From: Herpetosiphon llansteffanensis | Lineage (GTDB): Bacteria > Chloroflexota > Chloroflexia > Chloroflexales > Herpetosiphonaceae | NCBI RefSeq assembly: GCF_003205875.1 | Contig: NZ_PUBZ01000088.1 | Location: forward strand, 1 to 64,000 | DNA length: 64,000 nt | Reading direction: 5' to 3' | In this document: piece after piece, positions 54,029-63,466 of the stretch | Layout of the letters: each line of letters opens with the position of its first letter | Numbering within the stretch: the stretch's first letter is position 1 | The notes under the pieces: generated by a model | Databases searched by the model: none | The model's input: only the letters and a program-made list of their open reading frames with translations | What the model was told of the DNA's origin: nothing | Program-made: the position numbers and the translations under genes

Positions 54029-54104
54029 TTTTGAAGGTCGCTGTACTCCGCATGGAGTGCAGCAAAATTTTATGAGCGTGTGCGCACGTTCAGGAGATAC
54101 TGCG

Positions 54105-56060
54105 ATGGGTGAAAATCGCTTCTTACGCAACAGTTTTGTGTATTTGATCATCGTAGTGGCGGCGTTGGCGCTCTTCTATCAATACATCAATGGTAGTCCT
54201 GGCAATACCAGTGAAAAGAGCTACAGTGAGATTCTCGATTTATCGCTCCAAGGTAAAATTGCCGAAATCGTGCAAACCGAGGGCAATATCGAGTTTCGCG
54301 CAACCACCAACGACACGCCACCAGTTACCTATATCTCACATAAAAACAGCACGACGGAAAGTATCGAAGAGTTGCTTTCCCAAAAAGCCCAAGATGCGAG
54401 CAAACTTGCAGAGCTGAAAGACCCAGAAAATAAAGCTGCAATTGCCGCACCTTTGGAAAACGCCGCCAAGGTTAAGTTCAACCCGAAATCGGCTCCAGCA
54501 TGGGGCGGGATTTTAGGCGCAGCCCTAACCTTCTTGTTGCCAACGCTGTTGCTGATTGGCTTTTTCGTCTTTTTCATGCGCCAAGCTCAAGGCTCCAATA
54601 ACCAAGCGATGTCGTTTGGCAAGAGCAAAGCCCGCATGTTCACTGGCGATAAACCATCAGTAACCTTTGCTGACGTTGCTGGTCAAGAAGAAGCCAAGCA
54701 AGACTTAACCGAAGTTGTCGAGTTTCTTAAATTTCCTGAGAAATTCGCCCAACTTGGGGCACGGATTCCTCGTGGTGTTTTGATGGTTGGCCCTCCAGGT
54801 ACTGGTAAAACCTTGCTCAGCCGCGCAGTTGCCGGTGAAGCAGGCGTACCATTCTTCTCAATCAGCGGTTCGGAATTTGTCGAAATGTTCGTCGGCGTTG
54901 GCGCAAGCCGCGTCCGCGATTTGTTCGAACAAGCCAAGCGCAATGCCCCATGTATCGTCTTTATCGACGAAGTTGATGCAGTTGGTCGCCAACGTGGCGC
55001 TGGCCTTGGTGGCTCGCACGACGAACGCGAACAAACCCTCAACCAAATCTTGGTTGAAATGGACGGCTTCGATAGCAATACCAATGTGATTGTGATTGCC
55101 GCGACCAACCGCCCTGACGTGCTCGACCCAGCTTTGGTTCGCCCAGGCCGTTTCGACCGCCAAGTGGTGTTGGATGCTCCCGATATGCGCGGACGGGTCG
55201 AAGTGCTCAAAGTGCATACCAAAGGCAAGCCACTTTCTGAAGATGTTAATTTGGAAGCAATTGCCAAATTGACCCCAGGCTCATCTGGTGCTGATCTGGC
55301 AAACATCGTCAACGAAGCCGCTATCTTGGCTGCGCGCCGCTCGAAGAAACGCATCGCCATGCAAGAAATGCAAGATGCAACCGAACGGATTATGCTTGGT
55401 GGCCCAGAACGCCGCTCGCGTGTGATGACTCCAAAGCAAAAAGAGTTGACCGCCTTCCACGAAGCTGGGCACGCAATTGTGGCCAAAGCTATGCCAGGCG
55501 CAAATCCTGTGCATAAAGTGACGATCATTCCTCGTGGGATGGCTGGTGGCTACACCTTGATGATTCCCGACGAAGATCAAAGCTATATGAGCGTCTCGCA
55601 ATTTGAAGCCCAAATTGCCGTAGCGCTTGGTGGCCGTGCCGCTGAAGAATTGGTGCTGAGCGACTTTACCACTGGCGCTTCAGGCGATATTCAACAAGTG
55701 ACGCGCATGGCTCGGGCTATGGTTACACGCTACGGGATGAGTTCGGAGCTGGGGCCAATCGCCTTTGGCGAAAAAGAAGAGTTGATCTTCTTGGGCCGCG
55801 AAATCAGCGAACAACGCAACTATTCGGAAGAAACCTCACGCAAGATCGATTCGGAAGTGCGCCGCTTGGTTAGCGAAGGCCACGAACGCGCCCGCGCAAT
55901 CTTGGAACGCAACCGTGAAGTGATGAACCGTATGGCCGAAGCCTTGATCGAGCATGAAAACCTCGATGGTGAGCCATTACGCCAATTGCTTGATGAAGTG
56001 ATTAAATATAACTCCAACAACGGAGTCTATAACGACGCTTTGCCCAAGCAACGCATCTAA
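54105..56060 (+). CDS. ftsH: ATP-dependent zinc metalloprotease FtsH
   Basis: A 651-residue membrane AAA protease that degrades misfolded membrane proteins and regulators. Helix 1 is at about residues 10-28 and helix 2 at about 140-160. Walker A is GPPGTGKT (229-236, Lys235), the second AAA motif is [13 protein letters not shown] and the pore/SRH region is normal. The zinc site HEAGH is at 452-456. AGGAG 8 nt upstream supports 54105; an upstream GTG at 54057 is unlikely. A strong terminator follows. The extracytoplasmic segment between the helices is about 110 residues, usual for FtsH. Confidence 0.97.
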   Translation: MGENRFLRNSFVYLIIVVAALALFYQYINGSPGNTSEKSYSEILDLSLQGKIAEIVQTEGNIEFRATTNDTPPVTYISHKNSTTESIEELLSQKAQDASKLAELKDPENKAAIAAPLENAAKVKFNPKSAPAWGGILGAALTFLLPTLLLIGFFVFFMRQAQGSNNQAMSFGKSKARMFTGDKPSVTFADVAGQEEAKQDLTEVVEFLKFPEKFAQLGARIPRGVLMVGPPGTGKTLLSRAVAGEAGVPFFSISGSEFVEMFVGVGASRVRDLFEQAKRNAPCIVFIDEVDAVGRQRGAGLGGSHDEREQTLNQILVEMDGFDSNTNVIVIAATNRPDVLDPALVRPGRFDRQVVLDAPDMRGRVEVLKVHTKGKPLSEDVNLEAIAKLTPGSSGADLANIVNEAAILAARRSKKRIAMQEMQDATERIMLGGPERRSRVMTPKQKELTAFHEAGHAIVAKAMPGANPVHKVTIIPRGMAGGYTLMIPDEDQSYMSVSQFEAQIAVALGGRAAEELVLSDFTTGASGDIQQVTRMARAMVTRYGMSSELGPIAFGEKEELIFLGREISEQRNYSEETSRKIDSEVRRLVSEGHERARAILERNREVMNRMAEALIEHENLDGEPLRQLLDEVIKYNSNNGVYNDALPKQRI

Positions 56061-56085
56061 ATCTCGCTCAAATGATTAATTGAGA

Positions 56086-56121
56086 ATTGGCGCAGGCATT
56101 CATGCTTGCGCCAATTTTTTG
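56086..56121 (+). terminator. Rho-independent terminator of ftsH
   Basis: ATTGGCGCAGGCAT pairs with ATGCTTGCGCCAAT (one G-T wobble) around a short loop and is followed by TTTTTT. It ends about 60 bp after the ftsH stop. Confidence 0.9.
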
Positions 56122-56216
56122 CCAATCTTCTCAGGCATACGCTATAATGGTCAACAAAAACTAATGATTGAGTGGCACAATCTGTGTGCTTAATTGTCAA
56201 CCGTAGGAGTTTTCCG

Positions 56217-56975
56217 ATGTCAGGGCATACAAAATGGCATGAAATTCGCCGCAAAAAAGGGGTTCTTGATCAACGTCGAGGTCAACGCTGGACAAAAATC
56301 GCCCGTGATATTACGATTGCAGCCCGCGAAGGCGGCAGCAGCCCTGATATGAACTTTCGGCTGCGCTTGGCGATTGAAAAGGCCAAAGCCGATAATATGC
56401 CAGCGGATAACATTCAACGGGCAATTGATCGCGGCACTGGCGTAAGTGGTGAAGCAGCGCTCGAAGAAGTAACCTACGAAGGCTATGGCCCAGGTGGGAT
56501 TGCGGTTATCGTCGATGCTGCGACCGACAATCGTAACCGCACGGTCTCCGAAATTCGCACCGCCTTCAACAAAAATGGCGGCACGCTTGGCGAAGGTGGC
56601 TCGGTTGGTTGGATGTTTGATATTAAAGGCTTGATCAACATTGATCGCACTGAGAAAACCGACCCCGATGAAGTGACCTTGTTGGCGATTGATGCTGATG
56701 CTGATGATGTGATCGTCAACGACGATACGATTATTGTTTACACCGAGTTTAGCAAGCTGGCTGCGGTGCGCGATGCACTCAACGAACAAGGCCTCAAAAT
56801 CAGCACTGCCGAAAAAACCATGCTGGCCAAAACAATCATGGAAGCAGACGAAGCCACGACCTTCCAGATTCTGCGGCTCATGGAGCGGCTCGAAGATCTC
56901 GACGATGTGCAAAAAGTCTATAGCAACTTAGAAATTTCCGATGAATTAGCCGAAAAATATGCAGAACAAGGCTAA
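56217..56975 (+). CDS. YebC/PmpR-family protein (transcription or translation factor)
   Basis: A 252-residue protein of the TACO1/YebC family. The N-terminus [15 protein letters not shown] and [19 protein letters not shown], then [14 protein letters not shown], are diagnostic. Members have been described as DNA-binding regulators and, more recently, as factors helping ribosomes through proline stretches. The latter would suit a proteome full of Pro-rich linkers (speculation). TAGGAG 8 nt upstream of 56217 sets the start. A terminator lies immediately after. Confidence 0.94.
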   Translation: MSGHTKWHEIRRKKGVLDQRRGQRWTKIARDITIAAREGGSSPDMNFRLRLAIEKAKADNMPADNIQRAIDRGTGVSGEAALEEVTYEGYGPGGIAVIVDAATDNRNRTVSEIRTAFNKNGGTLGEGGSVGWMFDIKGLINIDRTEKTDPDEVTLLAIDADADDVIVNDDTIIVYTEFSKLAAVRDALNEQGLKISTAEKTMLAKTIMEADEATTFQILRLMERLEDLDDVQKVYSNLEISDELAEKYAEQG

Positions 56976-56998
56976 TTAACCACGACATAGCAGCATAA

Positions 56999-57032
56999 AC
57001 CAGCACAGCCGAAGACTGTGCTGGTTTTGTTT
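56999..57032 (+). terminator. Rho-independent terminator of the yebC gene
   Basis: ACCAGCACAG pairs with CTGTGCTGGT around CCGAAGA, followed by TTTGTTT. It begins 24 bp after the stop. Confidence 0.9.
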
Positions 57033-57090
57033 AAGTTTAGGTTATCTCCCTAAAATTCAAGCCAAAGAGTAAAACAAAACAAGGCGATTC

Positions 57091-57099
57091 TGGTATAAT
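57091..57099 (+). promoter_or_regulatory. Extended -10 promoter element
   Basis: TGGTATAAT combines an extended TG element with a perfect TATAAT (57094-57099). The -35 region is poor. It would give a leader of about 200 nt before the FHA gene. Confidence 0.55.
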
Positions 57100-57166
57100 C
57101 AGGGACGATTATCCAAACCCTAGCTAACCAGAAGTCCTATGGACAACCTACGATACGCCTCAACTT

Positions 57167-57188
57167 CATGCCGCAGAAGTACGGCATG
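57167..57188 (+). other. Leader hairpin upstream of the FHA gene
   Basis: Perfect 7-bp stem CATGCCG / CGGCATG with an 8-base loop inside the predicted leader. No known riboswitch class was recognised. Confidence 0.45.
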
Positions 57189-57305
57189 GAGTTATATCTA
57201 CAGGTTAAGCACCATGGTATACAGCGCAATTGCAACCAGAGGCGCACACTCCCGCCTCATCCAGCACTATCCAGCACTATCCGCTAGCTCACGAGGAGAC
57301 GCACG

Positions 57306-58142
57306 ATGACCGATTTCGAGTTCTGGCAAAAAATTAAGGAAATGGGGCAGATCACCTATGACTGGTGGTATCCGACGATTGCGCTGCCGGCTTTAATTTG
57401 GGCACTATCGATCCTGTTCTTGGCGATTTTTGCTGCCCGCAAAATCAAAAAAGTCCATAATCGCTTCTTAACCCTCTTTTTATCGACAATTCCAGTGTTG
57501 CTCATCTTTCCATCGGCCTATATTGCAAGCGCACTGAAGAGCGCACTGAATCGGGTTGGCTATAGCATGCCCGCAAATGTCAATGATTTTGCCCGCAACG
57601 ATGCGATTGTGCTCGGCAACTACCTGAATACGTTTGGGTTATGGGGCGTGTTAGGGATTACCTTAACCTTACCATTACTCTTGAATAGTCTCTCGCGTAG
57701 CGAAGTGCCCGTTATCAGCCCAGCGATTCGGAATGCGACCAAAACGATCACCAATATTGCCACCAGAGCCTTTGGGCGGCGGGGCGGAGCTGGTGGCGGC
57801 GGGCGGATTAACGCACCATTTGGCTCGGTAACGATTAACAACGGCTCGCGTAAAGGCTCAATCGAAGCCTTGCGGCCTGATTTTACAATTGGCAGCAAGG
57901 GCGATATTCAAGTCAGCGATGTGATTGTTTCACGGACGCATGCCAAATTCGTGTTGGAAGAAAATCAAATTGCAGTTGTTGATCTTGGCAGCACCAATGG
58001 CACATTCTTGGTCCGCGATGGTCAAGGCTTCATGCTCGATGGGCAACCAGTACCACTCGAACATGGCGATATGCTCTATCTAGGCGACCCCAACCAAGAC
58101 AACGCCGTAGAAATGTTATTTGAGTTTAATACAGGAGCATAA
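57306..58142 (+). CDS. Membrane FHA-domain protein
   Basis: A 278-residue protein with three membrane helices (about 23-45, 55-78 and 98-122), a Gly/Arg-rich linker and a C-terminal FHA domain (about 185-270). The FHA signature is present: FTIGS, VSRTHAKF and DLGSTNGTF. FHA domains bind phosphothreonine, so it is likely a target or scaffold for the kinase two genes downstream. CACGAGGAG precedes the start. It is followed by a VWA gene after 4 bp, all one operon. Confidence 0.9.
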   Translation: MTDFEFWQKIKEMGQITYDWWYPTIALPALIWALSILFLAIFAARKIKKVHNRFLTLFLSTIPVLLIFPSAYIASALKSALNRVGYSMPANVNDFARNDAIVLGNYLNTFGLWGVLGITLTLPLLLNSLSRSEVPVISPAIRNATKTITNIATRAFGRRGGAGGGGRINAPFGSVTINNGSRKGSIEALRPDFTIGSKGDIQVSDVIVSRTHAKFVLEENQIAVVDLGSTNGTFLVRDGQGFMLDGQPVPLEHGDMLYLGDPNQDNAVEMLFEFNTGA

Positions 58143-58146
58143 CCCC

Positions 58147-59337
58147 ATGAAAACGTGGATTTTGCGTTGTAGCCTTGCTTTGCTGCTACTCTCGCCTGTT
58201 TTGACCTATGCTCAAGCAGCCTATGAAGTGAAACTCACCGATGCCCAATTGCTTGACGATCGGGTCGTTAACTTCAAAATGCGGGTCACCAACACAGCAA
58301 CAGGCCAAGATGTACCACCCTTGGAAACTGGCGAGATTGCGATTTATCAAGATGGTCAATTGCTGACCGATTCGCAATTGGTGATGAATGCGATTACCAC
58401 TGATGCGACCCATGATATTAGCCATACGATACCCTTTGATAGCCAAAATGTGTTACGAGCCTCGGGCGCGACCATTGGCTTGGTGACTGATTTAAGCGTC
58501 GCCTTGGGTGATCCCTTCATTGGCGAAGTCCGTGCTGCTGCCGAAAGTTGGATCAACCTTGGCAATTCAGTGTCGCCCAACGACCCTGAATCGATTGGCT
58601 TATTTATTCCCCGTTCGTCGAATAGTCAATCGACCCGTCCAGGAGGCGCGCCAGAGTTTGATCGCGACCACAATAGAGTTATTGGGGTTTTGCGAACTGA
58701 GGCACCTCGCGATGGGGCAACCAACTTGTATGGCGCAGTTTTAGAGGCGGTGACCGCAACTGCTGCTGAGGCGAAAAAGCGTGGCACCGATAGCTATGTG
58801 ATTGTTTTTGGCGATGGTTCGGTTACACCAGATAGTGCTGGCCTCTTTAGTCAAATTGTCGATATTGCCAACAAAAATAATACGATTATTATTGCAGTAG
58901 GCATTGGCAAGCCAGAAAACTTGGATAAAGCAACCAACCAATTGCCCAATTTGGCCAGCAGCACCAATGGCCGCTATGTGGCTGGGGGGGCTGATGTTCG
59001 GCCTATAAATATGGAACAAGCCTATAAAGCCTTGGTTAAGCCGGTTAACCGCACAGGCTATGATGTGGCATTTGTCCATACTGCACCCCGCGACGATAAA
59101 CAACATACCTTCCAAGTTAAGGTTACGATTGATGGCCGAACTTGGGAAAGCTCAACCTTGCCGATTCCAACCGAAGTATCAACAACCACATCGGAGTTTA
59201 TTCCACTGAGTCAAATTCAAAAAGATTACATGCTGCGTGGCATTCCCGCCGCAATTATTTTGGCAGCAGTTACCACTGCTTTAGCAACCGCCACCCGCCG
59301 TCGCCCAACTCGGATTGAGCCAGGGGCTGGTAAGTAG
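58147..59337 (+). CDS. Secreted, membrane-tethered VWA-like protein
   Basis: A 396-residue protein with a signal peptide (1-25, cut after TYAQA), an N-terminal beta-rich region and a von Willebrand A-like domain (about 110-310, with RDGATNLYGAVL and YVIVFGDGS). The usual DxSxS metal motif is degenerate (TDLSVALGD). A C-terminal hydrophobic helix (about 360-382) precedes an RRR tail. It would be exposed outside, anchored by its C-terminus. The start at 58147 follows AGGAG in the end of the FHA gene. The role is unknown; neighbours suggest a surface-sensing complex. Confidence 0.78.
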   Translation: MKTWILRCSLALLLLSPVLTYAQAAYEVKLTDAQLLDDRVVNFKMRVTNTATGQDVPPLETGEIAIYQDGQLLTDSQLVMNAITTDATHDISHTIPFDSQNVLRASGATIGLVTDLSVALGDPFIGEVRAAAESWINLGNSVSPNDPESIGLFIPRSSNSQSTRPGGAPEFDRDHNRVIGVLRTEAPRDGATNLYGAVLEAVTATAAEAKKRGTDSYVIVFGDGSVTPDSAGLFSQIVDIANKNNTIIIAVGIGKPENLDKATNQLPNLASSTNGRYVAGGADVRPINMEQAYKALVKPVNRTGYDVAFVHTAPRDDKQHTFQVKVTIDGRTWESSTLPIPTEVSTTTSEFIPLSQIQKDYMLRGIPAAIILAAVTTALATATRRRPTRIEPGAGK

Positions 59338-59355
59338 GCTATCGGAGGATCGCCA

Positions 59356-60747
59356 ATGCATCTTGTTGCAGGTCAACAATATGGGCGCTATGAAATTGTT
59401 GATGATCGTTTGGCCGAGGGGCTTTCTGGCCCGGTCTACCACGCGATCATCAACCACGATGATGGCCATCGTGAAGAAGTGGCGCTTAAATTCCTGACGA
59501 ATAAACTGCCTCAGGTTCGGCAGTATTTTATGAATGAGGAACGCTTGCTGAAAAAAGCCGAGCACCCACATGTGATCGGCTTTGTGCATAGTAACGTGCG
59601 TGACGAGCCATATACCCTGGCCACGACGTTTGTCTATGCCTATAGCAACAAAGAGCTATCCAAACAAAAAAGCGAAACCATTGCGCTGCAAATTGCCGAG
59701 CAAATTGGTAGCGCCTTGGATTATCTGCATATTGCGCACCCAGATAGCCCAGTTATTCACCGTGACGTAAAGCCCGATAATATTTTGGTCGATAAAGCCT
59801 CGCACGATGCGATTTTGATTGACCTTAGCGTGGCTTCGCACGAACGGTTTGCCTTGGTTGATGAACGCGGTTTTGGCACGCCACCGTATATGGCTCCTGA
59901 GCAATATACTGGGCACGAAGTACCAGCCACCGACCAATATGCCTTGGCCTTGGTGGTCTACTACTTCCTGACTGGCGATACAATTCCAACGATCAAGCCG
60001 CCCAAGATCAAAGGCTTGGAGTCTGATGATCCGCAAATTTATCAGGCAGCCTTGGCTACCTGGAATACCGGCTATCGCCAGCAACTAGCGGCCCAAAGCG
60101 AGCGCATTCGCAAAAACTTAGCCAAACATCCAACCGCAATCGAGGTTTTCTTAAAGGCAACAGCGTTTGAGCCAGCCGATCGCTATAACTCCTGCGCCGC
60201 CTTCAGCATGGCTATGCACGAAGCCTTGCGCAACGATGGTGCTGCGTTTGCTGCCCCAAGCATGCCGATGAGCAACTCACGCCGCTCGACGATGATCAGC
60301 ATTGGGGCGATTAGTGCTCTGGTGTTAATTGCAGTGCTCTTTTTATTACTTGGTGGCGATGACACGCCTGTTCCATCAGGCAAAGCAACGCCCGATCAGG
60401 CAGCGCTCCCACCAACCTTGACCCTTCCTGACGCAGTAAGCACGGTTCCTGGCAATTTTCCAACGGTTACGATTGAGGTCATTCCAACCTCAACCTTGCC
60501 ACCAATTGTTGAACCGACGGCAGCTAGTAGCCGTGAAGTAACACTGACCCAAGCCTATATTTTACGGGCACAACCAGGTGATGGCAGTGCAAACGCCCTG
60601 CAAAGTGGCCAAGCCCTGACAGGCCAGAAGTTTCTTGTTATCAACGAAACGCCTAGCACTATCAGTGGTGATCGACGCAAATGGTTTAATGTACAACGTA
60701 TCAGCGATGGAGAAACAGGATGGTTACCAGAAACCGTCTTACAATAG
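59356..60747 (+). CDS. Transmembrane Ser/Thr protein kinase with extracellular SH3-like domain
   Basis: A 463-residue kinase of the bacterial Hanks type. The catalytic domain (about 10-285) has Lys45 in VALKF and Asp137 in HRDVKPDN. The metal-binding segment is IDLSVAS (Asp156), where DFG has become [13 protein letters not shown] marks the activation segment end. One membrane helix at about 312-333 leads to a Thr/Pro-rich stalk and a C-terminal SH3b-like domain (about 395-463, ending GWLPETVL). It would sense outside and phosphorylate inside. It sits between an FHA protein and a PP2C phosphatase, its natural counterparts. Confidence 0.9.
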   Translation: MHLVAGQQYGRYEIVDDRLAEGLSGPVYHAIINHDDGHREEVALKFLTNKLPQVRQYFMNEERLLKKAEHPHVIGFVHSNVRDEPYTLATTFVYAYSNKELSKQKSETIALQIAEQIGSALDYLHIAHPDSPVIHRDVKPDNILVDKASHDAILIDLSVASHERFALVDERGFGTPPYMAPEQYTGHEVPATDQYALALVVYYFLTGDTIPTIKPPKIKGLESDDPQIYQAALATWNTGYRQQLAAQSERIRKNLAKHPTAIEVFLKATAFEPADRYNSCAAFSMAMHEALRNDGAAFAAPSMPMSNSRRSTMISIGAISALVLIAVLFLLLGGDDTPVPSGKATPDQAALPPTLTLPDAVSTVPGNFPTVTIEVIPTSTLPPIVEPTAASSREVTLTQAYILRAQPGDGSANALQSGQALTGQKFLVINETPSTISGDRRKWFNVQRISDGETGWLPETVLQ

Positions 60748-60766
60748 GCCACCAAGGAGCTTTGCA

Positions 60767-62335
60767 ATGAGTCAAGCAGCTAATCTGCCCAATCTCGTGG
60801 TCTATGGTCAAAGCGATGTTGGGCGACAACGCAACAACAACGAAGATAATTTGGCATGGCGACATGCCGATGAACGCAGTGTTGGCACCAAATTTGTCAA
60901 TGGCGTAACTGAACTTTTCGCCAAAATCCGTGGCGGTGGCGCAACCGGTTTTAGTGTTAAAATCGATCACAAGTTGCTTGCCAGCCATGGTCGGCTCTAT
61001 GTCGTGGCCGATGGAGTCGGCGGCAATGATGATGGCGAGTTAGCCAGTCGCGCTGTGGTTGAATATACAACCAAGTTTTTCTACAATAGCGACCCCAAAA
61101 GCTATAAAAACAAACAAGAACAGCTGAATGCGTCGATTCAATATGCGACCAAAATGGTCTATAAAGAGGCTGGCAATACGAACCGCGCCTCAACTTTAGT
61201 GCTGGCTTTGGTGTGGGATGAAGGCAGCCTGCGCAAGATCATCTTCTCGAATGTTGGCGATAGCAAAGGCTATTTGTTCCGCGCCAATAACACCGAATAC
61301 GATCGCGCAGTCCAAACCAAAGATCACGTTAATGCCATGAACAAAAGCCTGTGGCAATCCATGGGCGATCCTGAAGTAACTCCCCACTTCAGCGATGAAT
61401 TGGTCTTGGGCAAAGATGATGTGATTGTGCTGTGTTCGGACGGCCTTTCCGATGGGGTCCAAGCAGAGGAAATTGGCAAAATTGCCACCCAAAATGCACC
61501 CCAAAATGCCACCACTGAATTAATTAGCCTTGCCAACGAGCGCGGCGGCCACGATAACATTACCAACGTGGTCGTGCGCAATGGGCCAGCACCAATTCAA
61601 TGGGGAGCCTTAGGCGGGATCTTGGGCGTTGTCTTGTTGGTCGCAGCCCTCCTTGGCGGGATCGTGTTTATGGGCGGCGACGAGGTTAACCCCAATGGCA
61701 GTGGCCGCAATGCGGTTGTTATTCCCACTCGCCCAGTGATTAAGCTGGATGACGGTTCATTTGCCACCGTAACCTTGCCTGCTGAAACCGCGACTGCTGA
61801 AGCTATCTTGATTCAGCAAGCAACTGAAAATCCAGTTCCAACTGATACGCTTGGCCCCCAAGCCACCAGAGCTCCAGGCACAAGCCCAACCCCGCGCCCA
61901 CAGGCAACCAACCCGCCAGTGGTCGCCCAACCAACCAACCCGCCAGTGGTGCAGCCAACCAACCCGCCAGTGGTGCAGCCAACCAACCCGCCAGTGGTGC
62001 AGCCAACCAACCCACCAGCCCCAAGTGATCGCGATGGCGATGGCGTTCCAGATGACATCGATGCATGTCCCGATGTCGCTGGGCCAAACAATGGCTGTCC
62101 AGCCCCAGTCGAGCCAACTGCGCCACCAGCAGTTGTCGATAGCGATGGCGATACGATTCCAGACGATGTTGATGCTTGTCCTAACGAGCCTGGCGATCCG
62201 TCACGTAATGGTTGTCCAAAACCGGTGGAAGCTCCACCAACCAATACGCCACGGCCTGAGCCAACGACGGCACCACAACCAACGGTTGAAGCAACGCCAA
62301 AACCAACGGTTAAGCCGCCAGTAACAGCTCCATAA
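60767..62335 (+). CDS. Transmembrane PP2C phosphatase with calcium-type repeats outside
   Basis: A 522-residue protein. Residues 1-270 are a PP2C Ser/Thr phosphatase: NNNEDN near the start, [25 protein letters not shown] and [10 protein letters not shown] supply the metal-binding aspartates. One membrane helix lies at about 280-303. Outside are a Thr/Pro-rich stalk, a QPTNPPVV octapeptide repeated about four times, and two thrombospondin-3-like units ([15 protein letters not shown] and [15 protein letters not shown]), which usually bind calcium. The start at 60767 follows AAGGAG; the longer frame overlaps the kinase gene. It probably reverses the upstream kinase. Confidence 0.92.
   Translation: MSQAANLPNLVVYGQSDVGRQRNNNEDNLAWRHADERSVGTKFVNGVTELFAKIRGGGATGFSVKIDHKLLASHGRLYVVADGVGGNDDGELASRAVVEYTTKFFYNSDPKSYKNKQEQLNASIQYATKMVYKEAGNTNRASTLVLALVWDEGSLRKIIFSNVGDSKGYLFRANNTEYDRAVQTKDHVNAMNKSLWQSMGDPEVTPHFSDELVLGKDDVIVLCSDGLSDGVQAEEIGKIATQNAPQNATTELISLANERGGHDNITNVVVRNGPAPIQWGALGGILGVVLLVAALLGGIVFMGGDEVNPNGSGRNAVVIPTRPVIKLDDGSFATVTLPAETATAEAILIQQATENPVPTDTLGPQATRAPGTSPTPRPQATNPPVVAQPTNPPVVQPTNPPVVQPTNPPVVQPTNPPAPSDRDGDGVPDDIDACPDVAGPNNGCPAPVEPTAPPAVVDSDGDTIPDDVDACPNEPGDPSRNGCPKPVEAPPTNTPRPEPTTAPQPTVEATPKPTVKPPVTAP
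61905..62015. repeat. 24-bp tandem repeat in the phosphatase stalk
   Basis: About four copies of a 24-bp unit encode QPTNPPVV. The copies are almost identical at DNA level, suggesting recent expansion or slippage. It is coding and not a CRISPR array. Confidence 0.88.
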
Positions 62336-62396
62336 TCTAGCCATACTACAATTGCTAAAAAAGCGTTGTTAGGTTTTCAGCTAAGGAGTTTATTGA

Positions 62397-63362
62397 ATGA
62401 GTTTCAAACGTGGATTAATCCTCAGCTTACTTGTACTTATAAGTAGTTTACCTAGTGCCAGTTTAGCGCAAAACATAGCAAAATCGCGACCTGATGTTAA
62501 TCAAGCTCCACTCGTGGTTGAACAACCAAGCGCTGCTGAGGCCTTGCCAGTGGTTAAGTGGGATATGATTGATGTCAAGGTGGTTGAAGGCAAGGAGGCA
62601 TGGCTCGCGCTGCGCACTGATACGCCAATTAATACCACCGGTGGGATTCGAATTGATATTGAGCTCTATACGACCAATGCAGCAAATGGGGCTGATATCG
62701 ATGATGATTTTGATCGCGAAATCACCCTACCACAAACCAATCAGTCACGCGATAACCAAATTACTGGCTATATCAGTGGCACATCACAAGTGCTCTATAT
62801 TCAATTACGCACAGTGAGCGATACCGTCAACGAGCAAAATGAAGTCTTCTTTGTTGATATAACCGTCTCGAATGGCACGATTGAATCACGGGGCAATCGC
62901 GCAACAATTACGATTGTCAGAGATGCAAAATTCTATCCTGCCTTTGCCAACTTCCAAAGCTGCCAAGATGTTGGTGAGCCAAACAATAATACTGCAACAA
63001 CCAGCGGGTTATTAGCAGTCTCTGGCGGGCCATGCTACGGTGATTTCAATGGAGAAGTACCAACAAGGGCCGATTATTATCGAATTAGTCAAGCGGTTGG
63101 GGGGAATCTAAACCTACGCCTAAAAAATATAACCCCCGATCAACACGATCTTGATCTCTATCTTTACAAATTCAACCCTAGTATAAACCGCTATGAAGAA
63201 GTGGCGAACTCGCTTAATGGCGAGCAGGATGATGATGTGATTAATCGTCAAATCGCCGCCAATAACAGCAATAACGATGGACTCTACCTTGTATCAGTGT
63301 ATTGGACTTCTTCAAGCGGTAGCAAAGTTCCAGTCTATGAATTAACTGCCAGCTGGCAATAA
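62397..63362 (+). CDS. Secreted Calx-beta/PPC-domain protein
   Basis: A 321-residue exported protein with a signal peptide (1-24, ending SASLAQ), a Calx-beta-like sandwich (about 55-180, with VVEGKEAWLALRTD and ITIVRD) and a C-terminal PPC-like domain (about 190-321, starting DVGEPNNNTATTSG). These domains bind surfaces or calcium and are not enzymatic. The next gene encodes a paralogue of the same layout. CTAAGGAG precedes the start. It may be a ligand or wall component linked to the signalling genes upstream (inference). Confidence 0.82.
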   Translation: MSFKRGLILSLLVLISSLPSASLAQNIAKSRPDVNQAPLVVEQPSAAEALPVVKWDMIDVKVVEGKEAWLALRTDTPINTTGGIRIDIELYTTNAANGADIDDDFDREITLPQTNQSRDNQITGYISGTSQVLYIQLRTVSDTVNEQNEVFFVDITVSNGTIESRGNRATITIVRDAKFYPAFANFQSCQDVGEPNNNTATTSGLLAVSGGPCYGDFNGEVPTRADYYRISQAVGGNLNLRLKNITPDQHDLDLYLYKFNPSINRYEEVANSLNGEQDDDVINRQIAANNSNNDGLYLVSVYWTSSSGSKVPVYELTASWQ

Positions 63363-63373
63363 AGATTAAATCA

Positions 63374-63410
63374 AACAGGAGCCTGTACAAACAATACAGG
63401 CTCCTGTTTA
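63374..63410 (+). terminator. Hairpin terminator between the two secreted paralogues
   Basis: Perfect 15-bp stem (AAACAGGAGCCTGTA / TACAGGCTCCTGTTT) with a 7-base loop, 12 bp after the stop. The T-run is the end of the stem. Confidence 0.85.
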
Positions 63411-63466
63411 CCCAGGCTCTTGCTACAACGATGAGATTATTCAATCGTGAGGAGGATTCATTAGCA

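Larger units (their letters stand above)
56976..57305. other. Leader region of the FHA-kinase-phosphatase operon
   Basis: No gene is visible in these 330 bp. They contain the yebC terminator, an extended -10 at 57091-57099, a leader hairpin at 57167-57188 and an 11-bp direct repeat (ATCCAGCACTA twice, about 57260-57282). Confidence 0.65.

Noticed and set aside
53990-54030. ftsH promoter supplied by the IS element
   Set aside because: The TATAAT box lies beyond the right-end hairpin, so it is more simply the native promoter, although the exact IS edge is not proven.
61905-62015. Short regular repeats as possible CRISPR or attachment site
   Set aside because: They encode an in-frame QPTNPPVV stalk in the PP2C phosphatase and have no spacers.
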